Assembly: GCA_016458225.1 (NCBI GenBank)
Contig: JAEMGR010000015.1
Location: 1 to 64,000 of the forward strand
Origin: Myxococcaceae bacterium JPH2
GTDB lineage: Bacteria > Myxococcota > Myxococcia > Myxococcales > Myxococcaceae
DNA length: 64,000 bases
Reading direction: 5' to 3'
In this document: positions 26,693-33,651 of the stretch, in pieces
Position numbering within the stretch: position 1 is the first letter of the stretch
Layout: each line of letters starts with the position of its first letter
Made by a program: the position numbers and the translations under genes
Notes under the pieces: model-generated
Databases searched by the model: none
What the model was told of the DNA's origin: nothing
The model's input: the letters and a program-made list of their open reading frames with translations, nothing else

Positions 26693-27253
26693 ATGGCACC
26701 GAACGACTCCGTCGACGAAGCCCTGCTCGCCCTCTTCCGCCACAACGGCATCACGTTCGAGTCCGCCGAGGACGCGTGGCAGCGGGCCGAGCCCCTCTTC
26801 CCCTTGCTGGGGTGGCTCGCGGCGCGCTTCCCCGAGGACGATGCCTTCGAGGTCTGCCTGGAGTGGCTGCGCCTGTGCGCGATGGAGGTCCCCGGCGCCA
26901 GCGAGGTTCCCGACCTCTTCGCCCAGGCCCGAGGCGGCGGCCCTCGCCAGGGGCACATCAGCGCGGGCGCCCTGGGGGACCTCGTCAACCGGAACATCCT
27001 CGACAAGAAGCCCGCGGTGGCCGCGTTCGCGGACGCGGCCGCGCAGCTCTGCGAGGTGTGGGCCGCGGTGAAGACAGGCGAAATGGACGAGGAGACCGAC
27101 CCCTGGCGCCGCGCCCAGGCCGCGTCCCAGGCCATGGTGTCGTCGTGGCTGATGGCGCGCGACCTGGACGACGAGAATCGCGAGGAGCGGGCTCGGGCCC
27201 GGAGTGGGCTCGTGCGTCTGCTGCGCACGGCCCGAGGCTCCATCGCCAGTTGA
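26693..27253 (+). CDS. Hypothetical helical protein
   Basis: 186 residues, soluble, acidic and largely helical, with no signal peptide, membrane segment or recognised motif. Segments such as LLALFRHNGITFESAEDAW and SSWLMARDLDDENREERARA suggest a small alpha-helical domain. It begins 41 bp after the ADOP permease stop and could be co-transcribed with it. It ends 10 bp from the convergent pilin-like gene. Function not known. Confidence 0.7.
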   Translation: MAPNDSVDEALLALFRHNGITFESAEDAWQRAEPLFPLLGWLAARFPEDDAFEVCLEWLRLCAMEVPGASEVPDLFAQARGGGPRQGHISAGALGDLVNRNILDKKPAVAAFADAAAQLCEVWAAVKTGEMDEETDPWRRAQAASQAMVSSWLMARDLDDENREERARARSGLVRLLRTARGSIAS

Positions 27254-27256
27254 GCG

Positions 27257-27276
27257 CGAGGGCCTACTCGCCCTCG
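27257..27276. terminator. Bidirectional hairpin between convergent genes
   Basis: CGAGGGC (27257-27263) and GCCCTCG (27270-27276) are perfect 7-bp arms with a 6-nt loop. They lie between the converging stops at 27253 and 27264, and the loop contains the stop codon of the minus-strand gene. A GTGTT follows on the plus strand. Confidence 0.5.
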
Positions 27277-27758
27277 TGTTGAACCTCGACGGGGCTGGTC
27301 ATCCCGTTGGCATCCAACCGCACGCGGTACACGGCGTTGTGCCCGTCTCCGTTCGTGTCGATGCGCGCGACGCAGGAGACCTCGGGCTCCCCCACCGGGC
27401 TCTCCTGCACCGTCACTTCGTATTGGAAGTGCACGCTCGGCCCGGGGTTGAAGCCGATGCGCCGGAAGGCCTCGTCGTCGCTCGGGAAGGCCACCGCCTC
27501 GCCGTGCTGGGGCACCGGGCGAGGCAGGGGACCCGCCGTCACGTAGTTGCCGTGCTCGTCGCGGAACGCCTGCACCCCGTCGCACAAGGCCAGCACCTGC
27601 ACGCGCGCCTCGTTCGCGAGCTGCTCGGGCGAGACGGAGGACGCGTGGCTCGCGAGGAAGCCCGCCACCGCGGCCACCAGGACGAGCCCCGCCAATCCGA
27701 AGACGACGAGGAGGCGCCGGCTCCGCGTGGAGGGAGGGGGCGCCGCGACGGGCTCCAT
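27264..27758 (-). CDS. Pilin-like single-pass membrane protein
   Basis: 164 residues. A Pro/Ser-rich N-terminus with RSRR is followed by one membrane helix (about 16-37) and an exported domain. The segment LANEARVQVLALCDGVQAFRDEHGNYVTAG, a helix followed by a short sequence with a Gly-Asn-Tyr turn, closely resembles the helix-to-loop part of type IV pilins and pseudopilins. The C-terminus with ARIDTNGDGHN, an Asp/Asn-rich turn, also recalls such proteins. There is no canonical prepilin peptidase site, so it may be a membrane-anchored relative. Its start overlaps the hemF stop as TGATG, so translation is coupled. Confidence 0.65.
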   Translation of the reverse strand: MEPVAAPPPSTRSRRLLVVFGLAGLVLVAAVAGFLASHASSVSPEQLANEARVQVLALCDGVQAFRDEHGNYVTAGPLPRPVPQHGEAVAFPSDDEAFRRIGFNPGPSVHFQYEVTVQESPVGEPEVSCVARIDTNGDGHNAVYRVRLDANGMTSPVEVQHEGE

Positions 27759-28651
27759 CAGGCCCACTCCCGCGGCTGACGAAGAACCTCCACCAGCCGG
27801 GCCTCGGGGGTGCCGGGCTCCGGGTGGTAGTCGTAGAGCCAGCGCACCTGCGGCGGCAGCGACATGAGGATGGACTCGGTGCGCCCCTGCGTCTCCAGGC
27901 CGAAGATGGTGCCTCGGTCGTAGACGAGGTTGAACTCCACGTAGCGCCCGCGGCGGATCTCCTGCCAGTAGCGCTGCGCCTCCGTGAAGGGCGTGTCCTT
28001 GCGGCGCTCGGCGATGGTCAGGTACGCGGGCAGGAAGGCCTTGCCGCACTCCTGGACGAAGGCGAACTCCTTCTCCAGGTCGCCGCCCATGTTCTCGAAG
28101 AAGATGCCGCCCACGCCGCGCGCCTCGCCTCGGTGGCGCACGTGGAAGTACGCGTCGCAGGCCTGCTTGAAGCGCGGGTAGTAGGTGGCGTCGTGCGCGT
28201 CGCACGCGGCCTTGTGCACGCGGTGGAAGTGCGCCGCGTCCTCGTCCTGGAGGTAGTAGGGCGTCAGGTCCGCGCCGCCGCCGAACCACGCCTTGCCGCC
28301 CTGGTGGATGAAGCGGTAGTTGGCGTGCACCGTGGGCACATGCGGGTTGCGCGGGTGCAGCACCAGCGAGAGACCGCCGGCCCAGAAGGTGCGCCCCTCA
28401 CCCTGGAGCCGCTTGGCGAAGGCCTCTTCCAGCTCGCCGTGCACCACGGAGATGTTGACGCCGCCCTTCTCAATCACGGCGCCGCCCTCCAGCACGCGGC
28501 TGCGTCCGCCACCACCACCCGGGCGAGTCCAAGCGTCCTCGCGGAAGCGACCCGGTCCATCCAGCCGCTCCAGCGCGCCGCAGATGTCGTCCTGCAGCGC
28601 GTGGATGAAGGCCGACATGCGCGTCTTCAGGCTCTCCACGTCCACCGTCAT
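27758..28651 (-). CDS. hemF: Oxygen-dependent coproporphyrinogen III oxidase
   Basis: 297 residues, the usual size. GGGGAG precedes the ATG at 28651. The sequence carries the HemF hallmarks: VHANYRFI, AWFGGGADLTPYY, GIFFENMGG, and FNLVYDRGTIFGLETQGRTESILMS split across the C-terminal half, with catalytic Asp and Arg in the GGADLTPYY and GLxTGGR-like (here GLETQGR) regions. It converts coproporphyrinogen III to protoporphyrinogen IX with O2 in haem synthesis, as a cytoplasmic dimer. No other haem genes are adjacent. The stop overlaps the next start by one base, coupling it to the pilin-like protein, an unusual partner. Confidence 0.95.
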   Translation of the reverse strand: MTVDVESLKTRMSAFIHALQDDICGALERLDGPGRFREDAWTRPGGGGGRSRVLEGGAVIEKGGVNISVVHGELEEAFAKRLQGEGRTFWAGGLSLVLHPRNPHVPTVHANYRFIHQGGKAWFGGGADLTPYYLQDEDAAHFHRVHKAACDAHDATYYPRFKQACDAYFHVRHRGEARGVGGIFFENMGGDLEKEFAFVQECGKAFLPAYLTIAERRKDTPFTEAQRYWQEIRRGRYVEFNLVYDRGTIFGLETQGRTESILMSLPPQVRWLYDYHPEPGTPEARLVEVLRQPREWA

Positions 28652-28688
28652 GCACGTCTCCCCATGCCAGTCGTGACGGGCGTGGATG

Positions 28689-29447
28689 CTACTGCTGGGC
28701 GGTCTGAGCGGAAGGGGCTTCAAAGTCCACGGAGGCCGTCCCAGGCGCTGGATTGCCCGCGGCGTCAAAGGCATCTACTCGCGCTCGGTAGCTGCGCCCA
28801 TCTTCCAGCGCGAAGGCGCCACCGCAGGACTCGTGGCCGAGGAACGCGGCGTTGCCGTGCACCACGGGCAGCACGTAGGTCTGCGGCGCGATGCCCGCGC
28901 GGCGCGGCGTCAGCTTCACCACGAGGTAGGCGGGGCTCTCCTCGCGCAGGGCGAGGTTGAGCTTCACGAAGCGGGAGATGCCCTGGGCGGAGCGGCGGAA
29001 GAAGCCCTCCGACACCGCGGGCTTCTTCTGCCAGTACGGCGGACTCTTGTCCGGCCCCTTGCCCGTGAGCCACCCCGGAAGGCCCGAGCCTCGGCCGTTG
29101 AGCAGCGTGACATTGGGCAACACGCTGTCCAGGTGCATCTCGTAGCGCTTGCCGGGCTGAAGCGGCTCGGAGGACTGGAGGACGACGGTGACGCGGCCCA
29201 GGCTGCTCTCCCAGCCGCGCGTCACCTTCAGCTCCACCGAGTGCCCTGGCGCCGACAACCGCACGGTGCGCCCTGGCAGCGCCGACACCGGCGAGCGCGC
29301 GGTGCCCACGCCTTCCAAGAGGAAGCGCGTGTTGGTGGGGACGACGGCGCCCGGCGTGGGGAACAGCTGCACGCCGTCACCCAGACACTGGGCCGAGGCG
29401 GCCGGCGCGCACACGAGCGCGAGGAGGACAAGGAGAGCGCGAAGCAC
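28689..29447 (-). CDS. Secreted protein of unknown function
   Basis: 252 residues from a GTG at 29447, chosen because it gives a textbook signal peptide (1-19, ending in ASA before Gln20). An ATG at 29525 in the same frame would overlap the upstream gene by 17 bp and bury the signal peptide inside the protein. The mature part is beta-rich and resembles Ig-like modules: a VQLFPTPGAVVPTN start, a ELKVTRGWESSLGRVTVVL segment and a C-terminal YRARVDAFDAAGNPAPG segment of fibronectin-like appearance. Two or three cysteines are present. Probably periplasmic or outer-membrane associated. Confidence 0.7.
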   Translation of the reverse strand: MLRALLVLLALVCAPAASAQCLGDGVQLFPTPGAVVPTNTRFLLEGVGTARSPVSALPGRTVRLSAPGHSVELKVTRGWESSLGRVTVVLQSSEPLQPGKRYEMHLDSVLPNVTLLNGRGSGLPGWLTGKGPDKSPPYWQKKPAVSEGFFRRSAQGISRFVKLNLALREESPAYLVVKLTPRRAGIAPQTYVLPVVHGNAAFLGHESCGGAFALEDGRSYRARVDAFDAAGNPAPGTASVDFEAPSAQTAQQ

Positions 29448-29508
29448 GGTGGACGCAGTCTGCGCCGCACCCCGGCTCCAGGCAAAGGGCCCGCGCGGGG
29501 GCACCGCG

Positions 29509-29799
29509 TCAATGCACCGGACCATCGTCCTCGCCCAGCACGATGGCGCCGAAGCGCGCCTCGTAGCGCTGGAGGTTGTCCTGCATGGCCAAGAGCAGGC
29601 GCTTCATGTGCTTGGGATTGGTGACGATGCGCGAGCGCACGCGCGCCTTGGCCTGCTGCGGCTGGACGAAGATGAAGTCCAGCACGAACTCGGTGTCGGT
29701 GTGGTTCACCAGCGCCATGTTGCAGTACTGGCCGTTGGCCACATCCTCATCGATTTGTATCTGCAACGGCATGTCCGGGGGCTTCGAAGTGTCCGCCAT
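29509..29799 (-). CDS. DUF3467 family protein
   Basis: 96 residues. The sequence shows the family pattern: an early IDEDVANGQYCNMALVNHT segment, EFVLDFIF, an SRIVTNPKHMKRLL segment and a final helix DNLQRYEARFG. The family is common in bacteria, small and soluble, with no proven role. It is transcribed before the secreted-protein gene, 61 bp upstream of it, and may be the first gene of a leftward unit running into hemF. Confidence 0.9.
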   Translation of the reverse strand: MADTSKPPDMPLQIQIDEDVANGQYCNMALVNHTDTEFVLDFIFVQPQQAKARVRSRIVTNPKHMKRLLLAMQDNLQRYEARFGAIVLGEDDGPVH

Positions 29800-29868
29800 G
29801 TGTCAGGCGGCATAGCGCCTGCGCGAGGCCATGGCCAGTGTCATGGGGTGAGCGCGCCCGCCCGAGCC

Positions 29869-30687
29869 ATGGACCCCGTCAAGACGGCCCCCTTCGACCT
29901 CGGGCGAGGCCCGGACGCGTGCCTGTTGTTGCACGGTTTCACCGGCAGCCCGTGGGACCTGCGGCCCCTGGGCGAGTCCCTGGCGACGCGGGGCCTGCGC
30001 GTGGTGGCGCCTCGGCTCCCCGGTCACGGCACCACGCCCGAGGCGCTGCTGGAGGTGACGCACCGGGACTGGCGCGACGCGGCGGATTCAGCGCTGGCCT
30101 CGCTGCACGGACACCGGCGCATCTTCGTGGGCGGGCTGTCCGTGGGCGCGTTGCTGGCGCTGGGGCTCGCGGCACGACACCCGGGGGTCGTGGCGGCCCT
30201 GGCCCTGGTGGCGCCCGCGGTGCGCTTCCGAGGCCCGCGCATGGCGGTCATCCGGCAGTTGGCGCGAACGCCGCTGCTCGCCTGGGCGAAGCCGTGGGCG
30301 GACAAGTCTGGCTCGGACATCTGCGACCCCGTGGCGCGCGAGGCAGCGCCTCACCTGCCCGCCTTCCCCGTGGCGCGCCTGCGCGATGTCTGCGCGCTGC
30401 AAGACAGTGTGGGGCCCGATGCCACGCGCGTGCGCTGTCCCGTGCTGGTGGCCGTGGCCGAGCAGGACCACGTGGTGGATCCGGAGGGTGGGCGCTGGTT
30501 GGCGCGGCGACTGACGGGCGCGCCCGAGGTGCGGTTCATCTCCTTCCGCGAGGGGTTCCACATCATCCCGCGCGACACCAGCGGCCCACGCCTGTCCGAC
30601 GAGGTGGGCACGTTCCTGGATGCGTGGCGAGACGCGGGGCTCAGCCCTTGGAAGGAAGAGGCGGCGCCAGACGCGCCACCGCCGTGA
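29869..30687 (+). CDS. Carboxylesterase-like alpha/beta-hydrolase
   Basis: 272 residues. Motifs of the Est30/carboxylesterase group: HGFTGSP oxyanion region (22-28), the nucleophile elbow GLSVGA with Ser91, the acid in AEQDHVVD (Asp200), and the His in EGFHIIPRD (about 231). No signal peptide, so it is likely cytoplasmic and acts on short-chain esters or lactones. The ATG at 29869 has no strong ribosome-binding site. Its last 47 bp overlap the 3' end of the convergent hybrid kinase gene. Confidence 0.85.
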   Translation: MDPVKTAPFDLGRGPDACLLLHGFTGSPWDLRPLGESLATRGLRVVAPRLPGHGTTPEALLEVTHRDWRDAADSALASLHGHRRIFVGGLSVGALLALGLAARHPGVVAALALVAPAVRFRGPRMAVIRQLARTPLLAWAKPWADKSGSDICDPVAREAAPHLPAFPVARLRDVCALQDSVGPDATRVRCPVLVAVAEQDHVVDPEGGRWLARRLTGAPEVRFISFREGFHIIPRDTSGPRLSDEVGTFLDAWRDAGLSPWKEEAAPDAPPP

Positions 30688-32740
30688 GCAACTCCACCGC
30701 GTCCAGCGGCTTGGCCACGAACGCGCTGAAGCCCGCGCGCAGCGCACGGTCGCGGTCCTCGCGCCGCGCCAACGCGGTGATGGCCAGCGCGGGCACGCCT
30801 CCGCCCGAATCCCAGGGCAGCTCGCGCAGGCGATACAGCAGCGCGTAGCCGTCATCTCCGGGCAATCCCACGTCCGTCACCAGCACCGTGGGGGGCGAGC
30901 GCCGCACGTGCTCCAGGGCTTCGTGCACGCTGGAGGCGAGCTGCACCTGCGCGCCCACCCGGGTGAGCAACGCAGCCATGAGTTCGCGCGCGTCCGACTC
31001 ATCGTCCACCACCAGCACGCGCAGCCCTTCCAGCTCCGGGAACGGCGGCAGCACCAGGTCCGCCACCCCCTGCGCACCGCGACTGATGCCCGTGCGCGCC
31101 TGCGGCAGCCACACGCTGAAGGCAGTGCCCTGCCCCTGGCCCTCGCTCGACACCGTCACGGTGCCGCCGTGCAGCTCCACCAGGTGACGCACGATGGACA
31201 GCCCCAGGCCCAGTCCACCGTGGCGACGACTGACGCCCGTGTCCGCCTGGCGGAAGCGCTCGAAGAGGAAGGGCATGAAGTCCGGCGGAATGCCCTCGCC
31301 GTTGTCGCGCACCACCACTTCAACGCCACTCTCGCGGCGGCGGGCGGACACCTCCACGCGCCCACCCGCGGGCGTGAACTTGATGGCGTTGGCGAGCAGG
31401 TTCCACACCACCTGCTGGAGACGATCCGGGTCGCCCCACATGGGCACGCCGTCCACGTCCACCAGCGATACCAGCTCCAGCTCTCGCGCGGCGGCGGCCG
31501 GGCGCACCGCGTCCAGCGCGGCCTCCACCACGTGCGCCATCTCCAGCGGCCCCATCTCCAGGCGCAGCCGCCCGCTGGCGATGCGGCTGATGTCCAGCAG
31601 GTCCTCGATGAGCTGGCGCTGCGCTCGCGCGTTTCGCTCGATGGCCTCCAATGCGCGCGGCAGCTTCTCGTCCGTCAGCCTCCCCTGCCGCATCATCTGC
31701 GCCCAGCCGAGGATGGAGGTCAGCGGCGTGCGCAGCTCGTGGGACACCATGGCGAGGAACTCGTCCTTGGCGCGGCTGGCGGCCTCGGCGGCGGCTCGGG
31801 CGGCGCGCTCCTCGTCGTAGAGGCGCGCTCGGTCCAATGCCTGGGCACACTGACGGCCCACCGTCATGAGGAAGGCGCGCTCGGACGCATCGAAGACGCG
31901 CGCATCCGAGAAGCCCAAGCCCAACACGCCGAACGAGCGTCCCCCACTCAGCAGCGGAATGGCGGCCCACGCGCCCGCGGCGCCCTGCTGCGCGACCGCG
32001 GCCACCAGCGGATAGCGCGCGACCATCTCCTCCTGAGAGCCCAGCACCACCAGGTCTCCGGTGCGCGCCGCGTCCGTCATGGGCAGCTTGTCGTGGGCGG
32101 AGATGCGCCGCCATCCCTCCAGGCTTCCGGCGGGATAGCCATGGGAGGCGGCCAGCTCGAACGCATCGCCCGCGACGGGCACCACCACCAGGCCCGCGAC
32201 AGCGCCCAGCGCCAGGGCCCCATCGCGCGCGGCCACCTCCGCCACCTGCCCCGGCGTGAGGGACTCGGAGAGGGCGGCCGTCATCGCTTGGAGTCGCTCG
32301 GTGCGCCACGATGCGGTGGCCCACGCGGCGCGGCGCGTGTGGACCAACTCCGTCACGTCCACCGCGAAGGCCAGCACGCCCTCCACCTGTCCGTGGGAAT
32401 CGCGGCGCGGCAGGAGCGACAGGTTGAAGAACAGCTCTTCATCCTCGGGGCACAGGCGCGCGGAGGCCTCACGCAGGTGCAGCGGTTGGCCCGTGGCGAA
32501 GACGCGGTCCCAGGCCTCGTACCAACCCTGCCCCTCCAGTTGCGGGCAGGCCTCGCGCAGCGTCACGCCGGGCGCGGCGCCTCGCGAGAGGAACGCCAGC
32601 CGCGTGTCGCTGAGAAATTCGATGAGGTGCGTGGGGCCTCGATGCAACGCGAAGAAGGCAGGCAGCTGCGCGAGCAGCTCCTGGATGCGTTCGCGCTCAT
32701 CGACTGGCGACTGCCGCCGCCCGCCCTGGGCATCGTCCAC
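30641..32740 (-). CDS. Hybrid histidine kinase (PAS-GAF-HisKA-HATPase-REC)
   Basis: 699 residues, soluble. Residues 15-135 resemble a PAS domain; 155-305 a GAF domain; HisKA has SHELRTP with His334; HATPase_c spans about 440-555 with the N box NLLANAIKF and G boxes NGEGIP and GGLGLGLSIV; the C-terminal receiver (573-699) has DDE near the start, phosphoacceptor Asp623 in VTDVGLPG and a Lys in AKPLD. It autophosphorylates and passes phosphate to its own receiver, and from there probably to another protein. No membrane segment, so an internal or diffusible signal is expected. No partner regulator is adjacent. The 3' end overlaps the convergent esterase gene. Confidence 0.93.
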   Translation of the reverse strand: MDDAQGGRRQSPVDERERIQELLAQLPAFFALHRGPTHLIEFLSDTRLAFLSRGAAPGVTLREACPQLEGQGWYEAWDRVFATGQPLHLREASARLCPEDEELFFNLSLLPRRDSHGQVEGVLAFAVDVTELVHTRRAAWATASWRTERLQAMTAALSESLTPGQVAEVAARDGALALGAVAGLVVVPVAGDAFELAASHGYPAGSLEGWRRISAHDKLPMTDAARTGDLVVLGSQEEMVARYPLVAAVAQQGAAGAWAAIPLLSGGRSFGVLGLGFSDARVFDASERAFLMTVGRQCAQALDRARLYDEERAARAAAEAASRAKDEFLAMVSHELRTPLTSILGWAQMMRQGRLTDEKLPRALEAIERNARAQRQLIEDLLDISRIASGRLRLEMGPLEMAHVVEAALDAVRPAAAARELELVSLVDVDGVPMWGDPDRLQQVVWNLLANAIKFTPAGGRVEVSARRRESGVEVVVRDNGEGIPPDFMPFLFERFRQADTGVSRRHGGLGLGLSIVRHLVELHGGTVTVSSEGQGQGTAFSVWLPQARTGISRGAQGVADLVLPPFPELEGLRVLVVDDESDARELMAALLTRVGAQVQLASSVHEALEHVRRSPPTVLVTDVGLPGDDGYALLYRLRELPWDSGGGVPALAITALARREDRDRALRAGFSAFVAKPLDAVELLTAVARLAPPLPSKG

Positions 32741-32928
32741 GCGTCCCTCCCGGTGCGGAGGCCTTCCCCTCCGCCATTAAACGCGGAGTGCACCGTGCCT
32801 GCACAAAAAGCACCCCTGGAAGGCAACTGACTGTCGGCGGATGGGCTCTTTCCTCCAACTCGCGTCCGGAAACGGGCACCGTCCTCAGGCGACGACGGGC
32901 GGTGCATCGGCTATGTCGTGAGCCCGGT

Positions 32929-33651
32929 ATGACCTCTCCTTCCGAGCCCGCACCCCTCGTCGAGCTGCGTGACGTCACCAAGTCCTATGAGGAGGGTGAC
33001 TCCGTAAGAGAGGTCCTCGCGGGCGCGTCGCTCCACCTGAGACGTGGTGAGTTCGTGGTGCTGCTCGGTCGCAGCGGCTCGGGCAAGTCGACGCTGCTCA
33101 ACCTCATCAGCGGAATCGACCTGCCCACGCGCGGCGAGGTGCGCGTGGAGGGCCGCGACCTGGGACGGATGAGCGAGCGCGAGCGCACGCTGCTCCGCCG
33201 CGAGCGCATGGGCTTCATCTTCCAGGCCTTCAACCTGCTGCCGACGCTGACGGTTGAGGAGAACGTGCGCCTGCCGCTGGAGCTCACCGGACGCACCGGC
33301 GCGTCCGCCCACGAGCGGGCCAAGACGCTGCTGGAGCACGTGGGGCTGGCGGGCCGCGCGGACAGCTTTCCCGATCGACTGTCCGGCGGTGAGCAACAGC
33401 GCGTGGCCGTGGCCCGAGCCCTGGCGCACGCGCCGCCGCTGCTCTTGGCGGACGAGCCCACCGGCAACCTCGACGAGACCACCGGCAAGCGCGTGCTCGA
33501 CCTGCTGGAAGGACTGACGCGCGAGGGGCAAGCCTGCGCGCTCGTCGTGACGCATGAGCCCGGGCTGGTGGCGCGCGCGGACCGGGTGCTGACGATGGAG
33601 GCGGGACGTCTGGTCGAGCGACCGGGCGGCGCGCGGCGGGAGCAGCCATGA
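32929..33651 (+). CDS. ABC transporter ATP-binding protein (LolD/MacB type)
   Basis: 240 residues. Walker A GRSGSGKST (47-55), Q loop in FIFQAFNLLPTLT, signature LSGGEQQRVAVARAL, Walker B LLLADEPTGNLD and an H loop in VVTHE. The type VII (LolCDE, MacB, AttE) branch is indicated by the GRSGSGKST context and the EPTGNLD sequence. It would power the permease that follows; the start and stop overlap as ATGA at 33648. It opens a three-gene operon. Confidence 0.95.
   Translation: MTSPSEPAPLVELRDVTKSYEEGDSVREVLAGASLHLRRGEFVVLLGRSGSGKSTLLNLISGIDLPTRGEVRVEGRDLGRMSERERTLLRRERMGFIFQAFNLLPTLTVEENVRLPLELTGRTGASAHERAKTLLEHVGLAGRADSFPDRLSGGEQQRVAVARALAHAPPLLLADEPTGNLDETTGKRVLDLLEGLTREGQACALVVTHEPGLVARADRVLTMEAGRLVERPGGARREQP

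Noticed and set aside
28689-29525. Upstream ATG at 29525 as start of the secreted protein
   Set aside because: It would overlap the DUF3467 gene and place the signal peptide about 26 residues inside the chain; the GTG at 29447 gives a normal signal peptide.
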